A stretch of DNA of 35,229 bases. It comes from JBBIQS01 sp037442205 (lineage in GTDB: Bacteria; Myxococcota; Myxococcia; Myxococcales; UBA5297). Below are positions 1-8,449 of the stretch, in pieces (the stretch's first letter is position 1; the number at the start of each line of letters is the position of its first letter). A program made the position numbers and the translations under genes. The stretch covers positions 1-35,229 of the forward strand of contig JBBIQS010000084.1 in the NCBI GenBank assembly GCA_037442205.1, read 5' to 3'. A model generated the notes under the pieces. The model did not search any database. It saw only the letters and a list, made by a program, of their open reading frames with translations, and was not told the DNA's origin.

Positions 1-936
1 GGCGGCGGGCGCAGCCGGAGCGGCGGCTGCAGGGGCGGGAGCGGGCGCAGGAGCAGGCGCGGCGGGCGCCTGGGCCACCGGCGCCGGAGCTTCCGCCGGC
101 TGCATCTTGGTCTTCCAGAAGTAGAACCCGCCGCCGGCAGCCCCGGCCAGCACCAGCACCAGGACCACGTACTTGGCCTTGCCGCCGCCCTGGATCGCCC
201 TCAGCTCGGCGTCGTCGAGATCGCCGTCCTGGCTCCACAGCGGCTCGTTGTGGCGAACCGGGGCCATCCGGGCCTGGCCCTCCCAGGCGGCGCTGCGCTG
301 GGGAGGCTGAAGGATGGGCGCGGGCGCCGGAGCCGGAGGCGCCATGACCGGCGCCGGGGCCGGCGCCGCGGCGTACTGCGGCTGCGGCGGGGCAGCCATG
401 GCCGGCATCGGCATCGGGGTGGGGACCGCGGCCATCGGCGCCATCGGCTGGGCGGCGGGATAGCCGCCATAGCCCATCGGCACCGGAGCGTAGGCCTGGG
501 GCGCCGGCACGGCGAAGGCCTGCGGAGCGCTGGCGGCGGTGGCCCGGTCGGCCGCCTCCACGACCTGGAAGAAGCTGGCCAGCTCGGCGATGTTCCCCAG
601 CCGCTTCCAGGTCTCGCCGGTCAGCGAGATCTCGTCGTCGCGGCTCACCTTGCGCTCGACGATCCATTTCTGCAGGGTGGTCAGATCCTTGAAACTGAAG
701 ATGTTGCCGTTCGACTGGCGCACCTTCCACTCGCGCGAGGCGGCGGAATTGTCGGCGCTGGGCGGGGGAAGAGACGGGGTTTCCTGAGCCCGCACCGGCT
801 CGGTCACCACCATCGCCTTCTTCTTCACCTTGAAGACGCTGCCGCAGACCGAGCACTTCACCGTCACCCCGGCCTCGGTGATCTTGGCGTCGTCGAACTC
901 GTACTCGGTGCGGCAGCGGTCGCAGCGTACATCCAT
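1..936 (-). CDS. Zinc-ribbon / GYF_2-like membrane protein, 3' end cut by window edge
   Basis: This minus-strand gene starts at an ATG at 936 behind an AGAGGGA ribosome-binding site and stays open to base 1, so only its first 312 codons are seen. The N-terminus is a zinc ribbon of the MJ0042/zinc_ribbon_5 type, with Cys5, Cys8, Cys28 and Cys31. A GYF_2-like module follows at about residues 68-125, opening REWKVRQSNG. Then comes a long Ala/Pro/Met-rich linker and one membrane helix near residue 268 (VVLVLVLAGAAGGGFYFW). The visible end is an Ala-Pro tract that probably lies in the periplasm. Multi-domain proteins of this build are common in Myxococcota and mostly uncharacterised. Some carry TonB-like or TPR C-termini, but the C-terminus here is outside the window, so no function is assigned. 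It is transcribed divergently from the mutase gene. Confidence 0.85.
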   Translation of the reverse strand, partial: MDVRCDRCRTEYEFDDAKITEAGVTVKCSVCGSVFKVKKKAMVVTEPVRAQETPSLPPPSADNSAASREWKVRQSNGNIFSFKDLTTLQKWIVERKVSRDDEISLTGETWKRLGNIAELASFFQVVEAADRATAASAPQAFAVPAPQAYAPVPMGYGGYPAAQPMAPMAAVPTPMPMPAMAAPPQPQYAAAPAPAPVMAPPAPAPAPILQPPQRSAAWEGQARMAPVRHNEPLWSQDGDLDDAELRAIQGGGKAKYVVLVLVLAGAAGGGFYFWKTKMQPAEAPAPVAQAPAAPAPAPAPAPAAAAPAAPAA

Positions 937-1039
937 GAGTCGGTCCCTCTTCGGCAGCCGCCGGGATCGCCCGGAACCCCGCAACGGCGAAAAACGACCA
1001 TACGTTGGATGGTTAGGGGCCGCAAGCAAGGTCCGTGCG

Positions 1040-1086
1040 CCCCGCCGCGGGGCTGTCGCGCGCCGAATTCGCGCGACGCGGCGGGG
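1040..1086 (+). promoter_or_regulatory. Large two-tier hairpin in the leader of the mutase gene
   Basis: CCCCGCCGC (1040-1048) pairs perfectly with GCGGCGGGG (1078-1086). Inside it GTCGCGCG (1055-1062) pairs with CGCGCGAC (1070-1077), leaving a 6-nt left bulge and a 7-nt loop. It sits about 105 nt before the mutase start, in the 255-nt divergent gap. Whether it is transcribed toward the mutase is inferred; no promoter in this gap is convincing. There is no U-run, so it is not a clear terminator. Confidence 0.5.
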
Positions 1087-1154
1087 TGCCGGCGACCGCC
1101 CGGCCGGCTTCCCTCCAGGCGAAACCAGGGGCGGCATTTTGGTGGTAGAAAGCG

Positions 1155-1171
1155 CGCCCGCCCTCCGGGCG
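1155..1171 (+). promoter_or_regulatory. Small hairpin just upstream of the mutase ribosome-binding site
   Basis: CGCCCG (1155-1160), loop CCCTC, CGGGCG (1166-1171). It ends 20 nt before the ATG at 1192 and about 9 nt before the AAGG Shine-Dalgarno (1181-1184). It could tune translation, but such short GC stems arise often by chance at this GC content. Confidence 0.3.
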
Positions 1172-1191
1172 AACTGCGCAAAGGTGCGACC

Positions 1192-2877
<1,686 letters not shown>

Positions 2878-2937
2878 CCGACTGGTGCTATGGTGCGCCA
2901 AGACCCGCAGGCGCGACGGGACGAGGGTCGCTGACTC

Positions 2938-5190
2938 ATGGCCGAAGAACCGCGGCAGTACTGGGTGCGCAACGACAAGGGCAAGGTGTGGGGTCCGCTG
3001 ACCTTCGCCTCGGTCGAGCTGTTGGTCGGCAACGGGATGATCACCGGGAAGCTGCAGGCCTCGCGCGACGGCCTGAGCTTCGTCTATCCCGGCCGGCTCC
3101 CCGACCTGCGCGAGGCCTTTCCCCAGGAACTGTGGGGCGATACCAGCGAGCCGCTCGACGAGCCGGTCGACGCCCCCGCGCCGGCCGGGGCCGCGCCAGG
3201 GGTTCCGGCTCGCCTCGGGCGCCCGGCGGCGCCACCTCCCGGAGGGCCGCCGGTGCTCCGCAGCGGGCCGCCGGTGATCAAGCCCGGTGGAAGCTCTCCG
3301 GCTCCCGCTCCCGGCAAGCCTCCGGTGGTTGGCGGCCCGGCCCCGGCCGCGTCTTCCAAGCCTGCGCCTGCCCCGGCGGCCGTCGGCGCGCCCATCCCGG
3401 AGAAGGGCGATCTCGCCGAACAGTCGCCGTTCCACCTCTACTACCGGATCGCCGCCGCCCAGAAGACGGCCAAGCTGACGCTGACCGCAGCCGAGTCGAG
3501 CTACGAGATCTTCTTCAAGAAGGGCGCTCCCGAGGCGGTGCGCAGCAGCAAGGCCGACGAGGACCTGGGGGCCTTCCTGGTCTCGAAGGGGCTGCTCAGC
3601 CAAGAGAAGCTGGCCGATGCCCGCAAGGTCGCCGAAGGCAGCGGCGGCGACATCATCAACGGGCTGTTCGGGCTGCAGTTGCTGGCCCCCAACGACGCCG
3701 TCCGCTACATCGCCGAGCACGCCGGCGGCTTGCTGGCGCGCGCGCTGGCGCTGTCCAAGGGGAGCTTCGCGCTCGACTCCGCGGCGTCTCCGCCGGCGAC
3801 GGCCATGCCCCTGGGCGACAAGTGGGCGCTGGTGTGCGACGCCGCCCGCGCGCTGCCCGCGGTGAGCATCCGAGGGCGGCTGGGCCCGCAGATGGACATG
3901 GCGGTGGTCAAGAGCGGCGGCCTGGTCGACGTCGCCCAGCTCAAGCTGACTCCCCAGGAGGCGCGGGCCCTGGCCAACTTCGACGGGGTGCGCTCTCTGA
4001 CCGCGATGTGCGCGGCGCTCCCGGCCGAGGCTGACGCCATGGCCCGAGTGGCATTCCTGCTCTCGCACTTCGAGGCGCTGGCGTTCGCTCCGATCCGCGG
4101 GGGCGGAGCCGCCAGGCCCGCCAAGCCTGCCGAGCCACCTGCGGCCGCCGCCAAGTCAGCGCCCGCTGCCGCGCCGGAGCCACCAAAGATCGCCGCCAAG
4201 CCGGCGCCCGCCGCCGCGCCGGAGCCTCCCAAGATCGCGGCCAGGCCGGCTCCCGCGGCAGCCATCTCACCGGAGCCTCCCAAGATCGCCGCCAAGCCCG
4301 CGCCCGCGCCAGCCGCTGCGGCGCCGGGGGCGCCAAGTGCCGCCAAGCCGGCCGCGGCGCCGAACGGCAAGACTCCGACCGCCAAGCCCGCCGGGCCGAT
4401 TCCGCTGGGGAAGACCCCGACCGGCAAGCCGCTGCCCTCGCCCCTTCCGCGGACGCCGACCGGCAAGCCGGCGCCCATCGGACGCACGCCGACCGCGCCG
4501 CCGCTGCCCGAGCTGCCTGGTGACGATCCGGCCAAGCTGAAGACGTTCGTCGAGGGGCTCAAGGGCAAGAACCACTACGAAGTCCTGGGGGTCAAGCAGG
4601 AAGCGCCGGTGGATCAGATCAAGGCGGCCTACTTCCAGCTGGCCAAGGCCTTCCACCCCGACACCGTGCCCTCGGGAGCGGCGCCCGAGGTGGGGCAGCT
4701 CAAGGCCTCGGTGTTCGGGATGCTGAGCGAGGCCTACCGGGTGCTGGGCGACGACAAGCTGCGCGCCAACTACATCGAGGAGCTCAAGGCTGGGTCGAGC
4801 GAGCAGGTCGACGCCATGGGGATCCTCGCCGCCGAGGAGTCCTTCCAGAAGGGCTGCATCCTGGTGAAGGCCCGCAAGTACGAGGACGCGGTGAAGATGC
4901 TGGGCGAGGCGATCAAGCTCTACGACAAGGAAGGCGAGTACTACGCCTGGTACGGCTGGGCTCGCTTCCTGGTCGCCAAGGACAAGGGCGGGGCGAAGCT
5001 CGATGCCATGCGGGACATCGAGAAGGCGATGAAGCTCAACGCGCGCTGCGCCCCGGCCCCCTACTTCGCCGGGCAGGTTGCCAAGCTGACCGGCGACGCC
5101 GCCGGCGCGCTCAAGTGGTTCAAGAAGACGGTGGAGCTCGACCCCAACCATATCGACGCCCAGCGGGAAATCCGCATGGCCAAGAAGTGA
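2938..5190 (+). CDS. GYF_2-like / DUF4388 / J-domain / TPR mosaic protein
   Basis: A 750-residue cytoplasmic-looking mosaic with no signal peptide or membrane helix. Residues 5-65 form a GYF_2-like module (YWVRNDKGKVWGPLTFAS). Residues about 155-290 look like DUF4388 (PATAN), a domain common in delta-proteobacterial signalling proteins. Residues about 380-540 are a low-complexity linker with three to four copies of a PEPPKIAAKPAPAA unit, then GKTPTGKP-type units. A DnaJ domain begins near residue 545 (HYEVLGV) with the HPD motif at 573-575, so it should be able to stimulate an Hsp70. The last about 115 residues form TPR-like helices (ALKWFKKTVELDPNHIDAQ). It is probably a DnaK co-chaperone or scaffold for a signalling complex; the client is unknown. 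yhbY follows after 7 nt, suggesting one transcript. Confidence 0.85.
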   Translation: MAEEPRQYWVRNDKGKVWGPLTFASVELLVGNGMITGKLQASRDGLSFVYPGRLPDLREAFPQELWGDTSEPLDEPVDAPAPAGAAPGVPARLGRPAAPPPGGPPVLRSGPPVIKPGGSSPAPAPGKPPVVGGPAPAASSKPAPAPAAVGAPIPEKGDLAEQSPFHLYYRIAAAQKTAKLTLTAAESSYEIFFKKGAPEAVRSSKADEDLGAFLVSKGLLSQEKLADARKVAEGSGGDIINGLFGLQLLAPNDAVRYIAEHAGGLLARALALSKGSFALDSAASPPATAMPLGDKWALVCDAARALPAVSIRGRLGPQMDMAVVKSGGLVDVAQLKLTPQEARALANFDGVRSLTAMCAALPAEADAMARVAFLLSHFEALAFAPIRGGGAARPAKPAEPPAAAAKSAPAAAPEPPKIAAKPAPAAAPEPPKIAARPAPAAAISPEPPKIAAKPAPAPAAAAPGAPSAAKPAAAPNGKTPTAKPAGPIPLGKTPTGKPLPSPLPRTPTGKPAPIGRTPTAPPLPELPGDDPAKLKTFVEGLKGKNHYEVLGVKQEAPVDQIKAAYFQLAKAFHPDTVPSGAAPEVGQLKASVFGMLSEAYRVLGDDKLRANYIEELKAGSSEQVDAMGILAAEESFQKGCILVKARKYEDAVKMLGEAIKLYDKEGEYYAWYGWARFLVAKDKGGAKLDAMRDIEKAMKLNARCAPAPYFAGQVAKLTGDAAGALKWFKKTVELDPNHIDAQREIRMAKK

Positions 5191-5197
5191 GGAATTC

Positions 5198-5587
5198 GTG
5201 AGTCTCAACGGGAAGCAGCGGCGCGCCCTCCGGGCGCTGGGCCATCACCTCGACCCGGTGATCCAGGTGGGCAAGGACGGGGTCACCGAAGCGCTGGTCC
5301 AGGCCACGGCCCAGGCGCTCGAGGACCACGAGCTCATCAAGGTGAAGGTGGGCGATTCCTCGCCGCAGGACCGGCACGAGGCCGCCGAGGCCCTGGAACA
5401 GGGGACCGGAGGCGAGGTGGCGCAGGTGCTGGGGCGGACGATCCTGCTGTTCAAGCGCCGGGAGAAGGAGCCAGAGATCGCCCTGCCCGGGCTCCCGCTG
5501 CCGCCCAAGCCGGCCAAGGCCCCGGAGCCGGCGAGCCCTCCGCGAAAGCGAAGCGCCAAGGCCAGACCGACGCCGCGGCGCCGGTAG
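5198..5587 (+). CDS. yhbY: YhbY family (CRM domain) RNA-binding protein
   Basis: A 129-residue protein whose first about 95 residues match the CRS1-YhbY (CRM) fold, an RNA-binding domain that associates with pre-50S ribosomal particles. The start LNGKQRRALRALGHHL and the GxxG loop GKDG are family hallmarks. The GTG start at 5198 is set by GAGG eight nucleotides upstream, inside the end of the preceding gene. Compared with the usual about 97 residues it carries a C-terminal tail rich in Pro, Lys and Arg, likely a disordered RNA-binding extension. The role in ribosome assembly is family knowledge, not shown here. Confidence 0.92.
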   Translation: MSLNGKQRRALRALGHHLDPVIQVGKDGVTEALVQATAQALEDHELIKVKVGDSSPQDRHEAAEALEQGTGGEVAQVLGRTILLFKRREKEPEIALPGLPLPPKPAKAPEPASPPRKRSAKARPTPRRR

Positions 5588-5612
5588 AGCTCGGAGCCGC
5601 GCCCGCCGAGGA

Positions 5613-6428
5613 CTACTCGCCGGCCGAGAGGATCTTCGCCTGGCCGGCCTGCTTCATCTCGACCAAGGCCGGGGCGGCCTCCAGCTGCCCCGAGACCTCG
5701 TAGGCCACCGAGCCCGAGGAAGGGAGCCCGCGCTCCTTGACCTCGCCGGGATCGAGGGCGACGCTGACCTCGAAGCGGACGTGGCTGGCGGCCTTGAGCA
5801 CCTCGCCGCGGCCGACCGTGTCCTCGCCCAGGGGCTTGCCGCCGAGGAGGAGCTTCCAGCGCAGCCCCTGGAGCGTGACCGCGAAGGGATTCGGGTTCTC
5901 GACCATCAGCCCGGCGCTGACGGTGAGCCCGGACTCCGAGCCGAAGAGGACCTCGACCGAGTCCATGGACACGGTGGGCAGGTGGGGCGGTCGCACCTCG
6001 CTGGCGCGGGCGAATTCGATCTCCTGGCTGCCGACGGCCAGCACCCCGCGGACCGCATAGGAGAGGGGAGCTTTGCGATCGGCCAGGGCCTGCAGCTCCT
6101 CGGCGGACTGGGCGTACTCGAGCTCGGCGGGCACCTCGACCGAACTCTCGGCTCCGGCGGCGATCTCCGTGGACAGCGGCAGCTCGCCGCGATTCACCAC
6201 CTTGCCGTCGAGCACCACCTCGAACCGGGCGGAGGAGACTCGCACCGGCGCCACCCCGGAGTTGGTCAGCGGAACCGTCAACAGGGCGCTCAGTCCGGAC
6301 AGCCGCTGCTCGCGCTCATCGAGCCGCTGTTCCCCGGCAGTGACCCCGGCCTCGCCTCCGGGATTCGGCTTGGCGGTAGCGCAGGACAACAGCATCGCCG
6401 CGCAGGCGGCGCTCAGGATCCGGGACAT
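5613..6428 (-). CDS. LEA type 2 (WHy domain) lipoprotein
   Basis: The protein has 271 residues and starts at an ATG at 6428 behind GAGGAG. A short signal ends in a lipobox (LLSC, Cys at about residue 18), so it should be lipid-anchored in the envelope. Two repeats of a beta-sandwich are visible, each with the water-stress/LEA14-like pattern: LTVPLTNSGVAPVRVSS near the start and GLMVENPNPFAVTLQGL in the second half. Bacterial LEA_2 lipoproteins are widespread and their role is unknown. The next lipoprotein gene lies 32 nt upstream on the same strand, so the two may be co-transcribed. It converges with yhbY across 25 nt. Confidence 0.85.
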   Translation of the reverse strand: MSRILSAACAAMLLSCATAKPNPGGEAGVTAGEQRLDEREQRLSGLSALLTVPLTNSGVAPVRVSSARFEVVLDGKVVNRGELPLSTEIAAGAESSVEVPAELEYAQSAEELQALADRKAPLSYAVRGVLAVGSQEIEFARASEVRPPHLPTVSMDSVEVLFGSESGLTVSAGLMVENPNPFAVTLQGLRWKLLLGGKPLGEDTVGRGEVLKAASHVRFEVSVALDPGEVKERGLPSSGSVAYEVSGQLEAAPALVEMKQAGQAKILSAGE

Positions 6429-6460
6429 GGGCGCTCTCCTCGAAGGAACTGCGGAAAAGG

Positions 6461-7201
6461 TCAGGGGGCCATGCCGCAGGGGATTTTGCCGTCGAGCTGA
6501 CGCAGTCCCTGCAGCTTGTAGGTCGGAGCCGGGGCGGCGTCGTCGGTGGTGAAGTTGTAGACGATCTTGACGAAGCCCTCGATCGCCGACGGGTCGCCGG
6601 TGCCAGGGACGAAGGCGCGCACCTCCTGCCGTCCGGCCGGGTTCAGGGTGTAGGTGAGCGGGAAGGCGTTGACCGACTGTCCGATGGGAAGGTTCACCGG
6701 AACGGCGGAGAAGACATTGACCGACAGCGACTGCTGCTGCGGAGGATCGATCAGCAGCTTGCCAGCGCCGTCGCGCACCGCGGCGGTGCCCGAGGACTGC
6801 ACCACGTCGCCGCCCCTGACCGGCATCTTCAGCAGGGTCAGCGGCGGGTTGTAGAGGGTGGACTTGGTGGCCGGGAACTCGCGCTTGTAGAGCTTGAGCT
6901 CGCTGCCCTCGACCCCGACGTAGTCCTTCATCGCCAAGCCGCCGGCCCGGTAGAAGATCACCGAGGTCTTGATGGTGCGATCGCCGAGCGAGAAATCGAC
7001 GATCTCCTCGACCGCCACTCCCAGGTCCGGGACCGCCTGGGCGGTCTCCGAGGCCGAGTACTCGAAGCAGCGATCCTTCTGCAGCCCGAAGTAGGCCACC
7101 GGATCGATGCCGGCGTCGGCGCCGCCGGTGTTGCCCGGCGAGCCGCCGCCGCACGCCGCCAGCGAGACGAGGGTCGAGAGAAGAAGTCCGAACCGGCGCA
7201 T
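6461..7201 (-). CDS. Predicted lipoprotein of unknown function
   Basis: A 246-residue protein starting at an ATG at 7201, chosen because GGAGGG stands 8 nt upstream and a signal peptide begins directly. The signal (MRRFGLLLSTLVSLAAC) ends in a lipobox with Cys17, followed by a Gly/Asn linker. The rest is predicted mainly beta (for example FPLTYTLNPAGRQEVRAFV) with no motif that I recognise. Further in-frame Met codons upstream would put extra residues before the signal and are less likely. Probably an outer-membrane lipoprotein of a Myxococcota-specific family. Confidence 0.75.
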   Translation of the reverse strand: MRRFGLLLSTLVSLAACGGGSPGNTGGADAGIDPVAYFGLQKDRCFEYSASETAQAVPDLGVAVEEIVDFSLGDRTIKTSVIFYRAGGLAMKDYVGVEGSELKLYKREFPATKSTLYNPPLTLLKMPVRGGDVVQSSGTAAVRDGAGKLLIDPPQQQSLSVNVFSAVPVNLPIGQSVNAFPLTYTLNPAGRQEVRAFVPGTGDPSAIEGFVKIVYNFTTDDAAPAPTYKLQGLRQLDGKIPCGMAP

Positions 7202-7368
7202 CGGGCGCCCTCCAGCGAAAGGGAGGCGCAGTCTAGCCTGGATCGCGGGCGCATTCGAGGGCTTGCCCGCAGCCGGAAGGCCTCCGATCCCTCTCACCGC
7301 CAAAGTGCTCCGGACGGTCGCCAGCCTGGAACGGTCCAGCGCTTTCGAGCCCCCGAGGAGAGGGCCCG

Positions 7369-7398
7369 TTGACGCCACCGACGGGGGTTAGGTAAGGT
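7369..7398 (+). promoter_or_regulatory. Candidate promoter for the DAG-repeat lipoprotein gene
   Basis: TTGACG (7369-7374), an 18-nt spacer and TAAGGT (7393-7398) form a weak sigma70-like pair about 110 nt before the start codon. The -35 is good, the -10 poor (three of six). It lies in the 308-nt gap between divergent lipoprotein genes; apart from this and the leader hairpins below I see nothing else in that gap. Confidence 0.3.
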
Positions 7399-7411
7399 CG
7401 CCTAAGTTCTA

Positions 7412-7467
7412 CCGACCGAGAGACCGCTCTCGGCCGATCGGATCAAGGAACCCTGGTCGGCGGTCTC
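7412..7467 (+). promoter_or_regulatory. Leader with competing hairpins ahead of lipoprotein gene
   Basis: CCGAGAG (7416-7422) pairs with CTCTCGG (7427-7433) across a 4-nt loop. The overlapping GAGACCG (7420-7426) can instead pair with CGGTCTC (7461-7467), and CCGACC (7412-7417) with GGTCGG (7455-7460). The structures exclude one another, as in attenuators, but no ligand motif or U-run is seen. Confidence 0.3.
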
Positions 7468-7509
7468 GATTCGAACTCTTCCTTAAGCTGGACCCAACGT
7501 GAGGTACAC

Positions 7510-8262
7510 ATGCGGCTGCTCGGCTATGTGATGGCTGTGACTCTGGGCGTGGGCGTGGCCTTCATGGCGAACTGCTCGTCGACGCCGCCGGCCCAGACTG
7601 ACCAGGACAGCGGAACCGTCGATCCCTGCGCCAACGGCGGCTGCGCCGTCGACGCCGGTCCCGCCGACGCCGGTTCCATCGATGCCGGCAATCCCACCGA
7701 CGCCGGCAACCCCGACGCCGGCGACACCTGCCAGCCCAGCAGCCCCGCTCGCGCCTGCGGCAAGGCGGCGGCCTGCTTCCAGAACTGCACCGCCGGCGGC
7801 GTGTGGGGCGAGTGCCAGCGCGGCACCGGCACCCTCAACCTCCAGACCGACCCGGCCAACTGCGGCGAGTGCGGCAACGCCTGCCCGGTGCCGCTGCACG
7901 CCGCCGCGGTGTGCAAGAAGGGCGTCTGCGGCCGCGGCGCCTGCGAGGCCGGCTGGTTCGACTTCGACCGCGAGGTCACCTTCGGCTGCGAGGTCAGCTG
8001 CACCGACAAGACCTGCACCCTGCCCAACAACACCACCGTCACCCTGACCGCTCCGCCGCTGCCGGAGAGCGGGCTGGTGTTCCAGGCGCTGGCCAGCGGC
8101 AGCTCCTTCGGCGCCAACCAGGGCCCGCAGACCAACAGCAGCCACACCAACTACGGCATCCTCGGCGAGTCCACTCCGCCGGCCGCCAACGGCTCCATCG
8201 AGATGACCGGCGGCAACCACAAGAACATCGGCGGCTTCATGGCCATCGACCGCAAGAAGTAG
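7510..8262 (+). CDS. Cys-rich lipoprotein with Asp-Ala-Gly repeats
   Basis: A 250-residue exported protein with GTGAGG 6 nt before its ATG. The signal ends near residue 22 in MANC, a lipobox-like site (A-N-C). Residues about 48-72 repeat D-A-G five times (DAGPADAGSIDAGNPTDAG), a linker type common in Myxococcota surface lipoproteins. A Cys-rich segment follows, with paired cysteines including DPANCGECGNACPV, a motif frequent in secreted myxobacterial proteins and presumably disulfide-bonded. The C-terminal about 70 residues are Gly/Asn/Ser rich. No catalytic motif is seen; an adhesive or structural surface role is a guess. Confidence 0.8.
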   Translation: MRLLGYVMAVTLGVGVAFMANCSSTPPAQTDQDSGTVDPCANGGCAVDAGPADAGSIDAGNPTDAGNPDAGDTCQPSSPARACGKAAACFQNCTAGGVWGECQRGTGTLNLQTDPANCGECGNACPVPLHAAAVCKKGVCGRGACEAGWFDFDREVTFGCEVSCTDKTCTLPNNTTVTLTAPPLPESGLVFQALASGSSFGANQGPQTNSSHTNYGILGESTPPAANGSIEMTGGNHKNIGGFMAIDRKK

Positions 8263-8282
8263 CCCGGTCGAGAGCTTCGATT

Positions 8283-8323
8283 GATCGACGGCCGCTCCGG
8301 GATGACCGGGGCGGCCGTCGATC
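8283..8323 (+). terminator. Strong, probably bidirectional terminator hairpin
   Basis: The 18-nt arm 8283-8300 (GATCGACGGCCGCTCCGG) pairs with 8306-8323 with a single G-U wobble around loop GATGA. It starts 20 nt after the lipoprotein stop codon and lies between convergent genes. There is only a short T-poor tail, so termination may depend on hairpin strength or Rho. Confidence 0.75.
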
Positions 8324-8449
8324 TTGGATGGTCGCGAAGCGATCCCGGGGGCAGGAGGTAGAGCTCGCAGCGGGTGCCGTCGGGCGCGCGCAGGCACCCG
8401 GGGAATCGAAAGGACCTGAGGCCGCCGCCGGCCGAAGCCAGGCGGCGCG

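Noticed and set aside
937..1191. Cobalamin riboswitch before the mutase gene
   Set aside because: Stems are present but no B12 box could be found, and the leader is short for this riboswitch.
250..1191. Upstream extension of the mutase reading frame
   Set aside because: It runs antisense through the zinc-ribbon gene, is Arg/Gly-rich, and mutase homology begins only at 1192.
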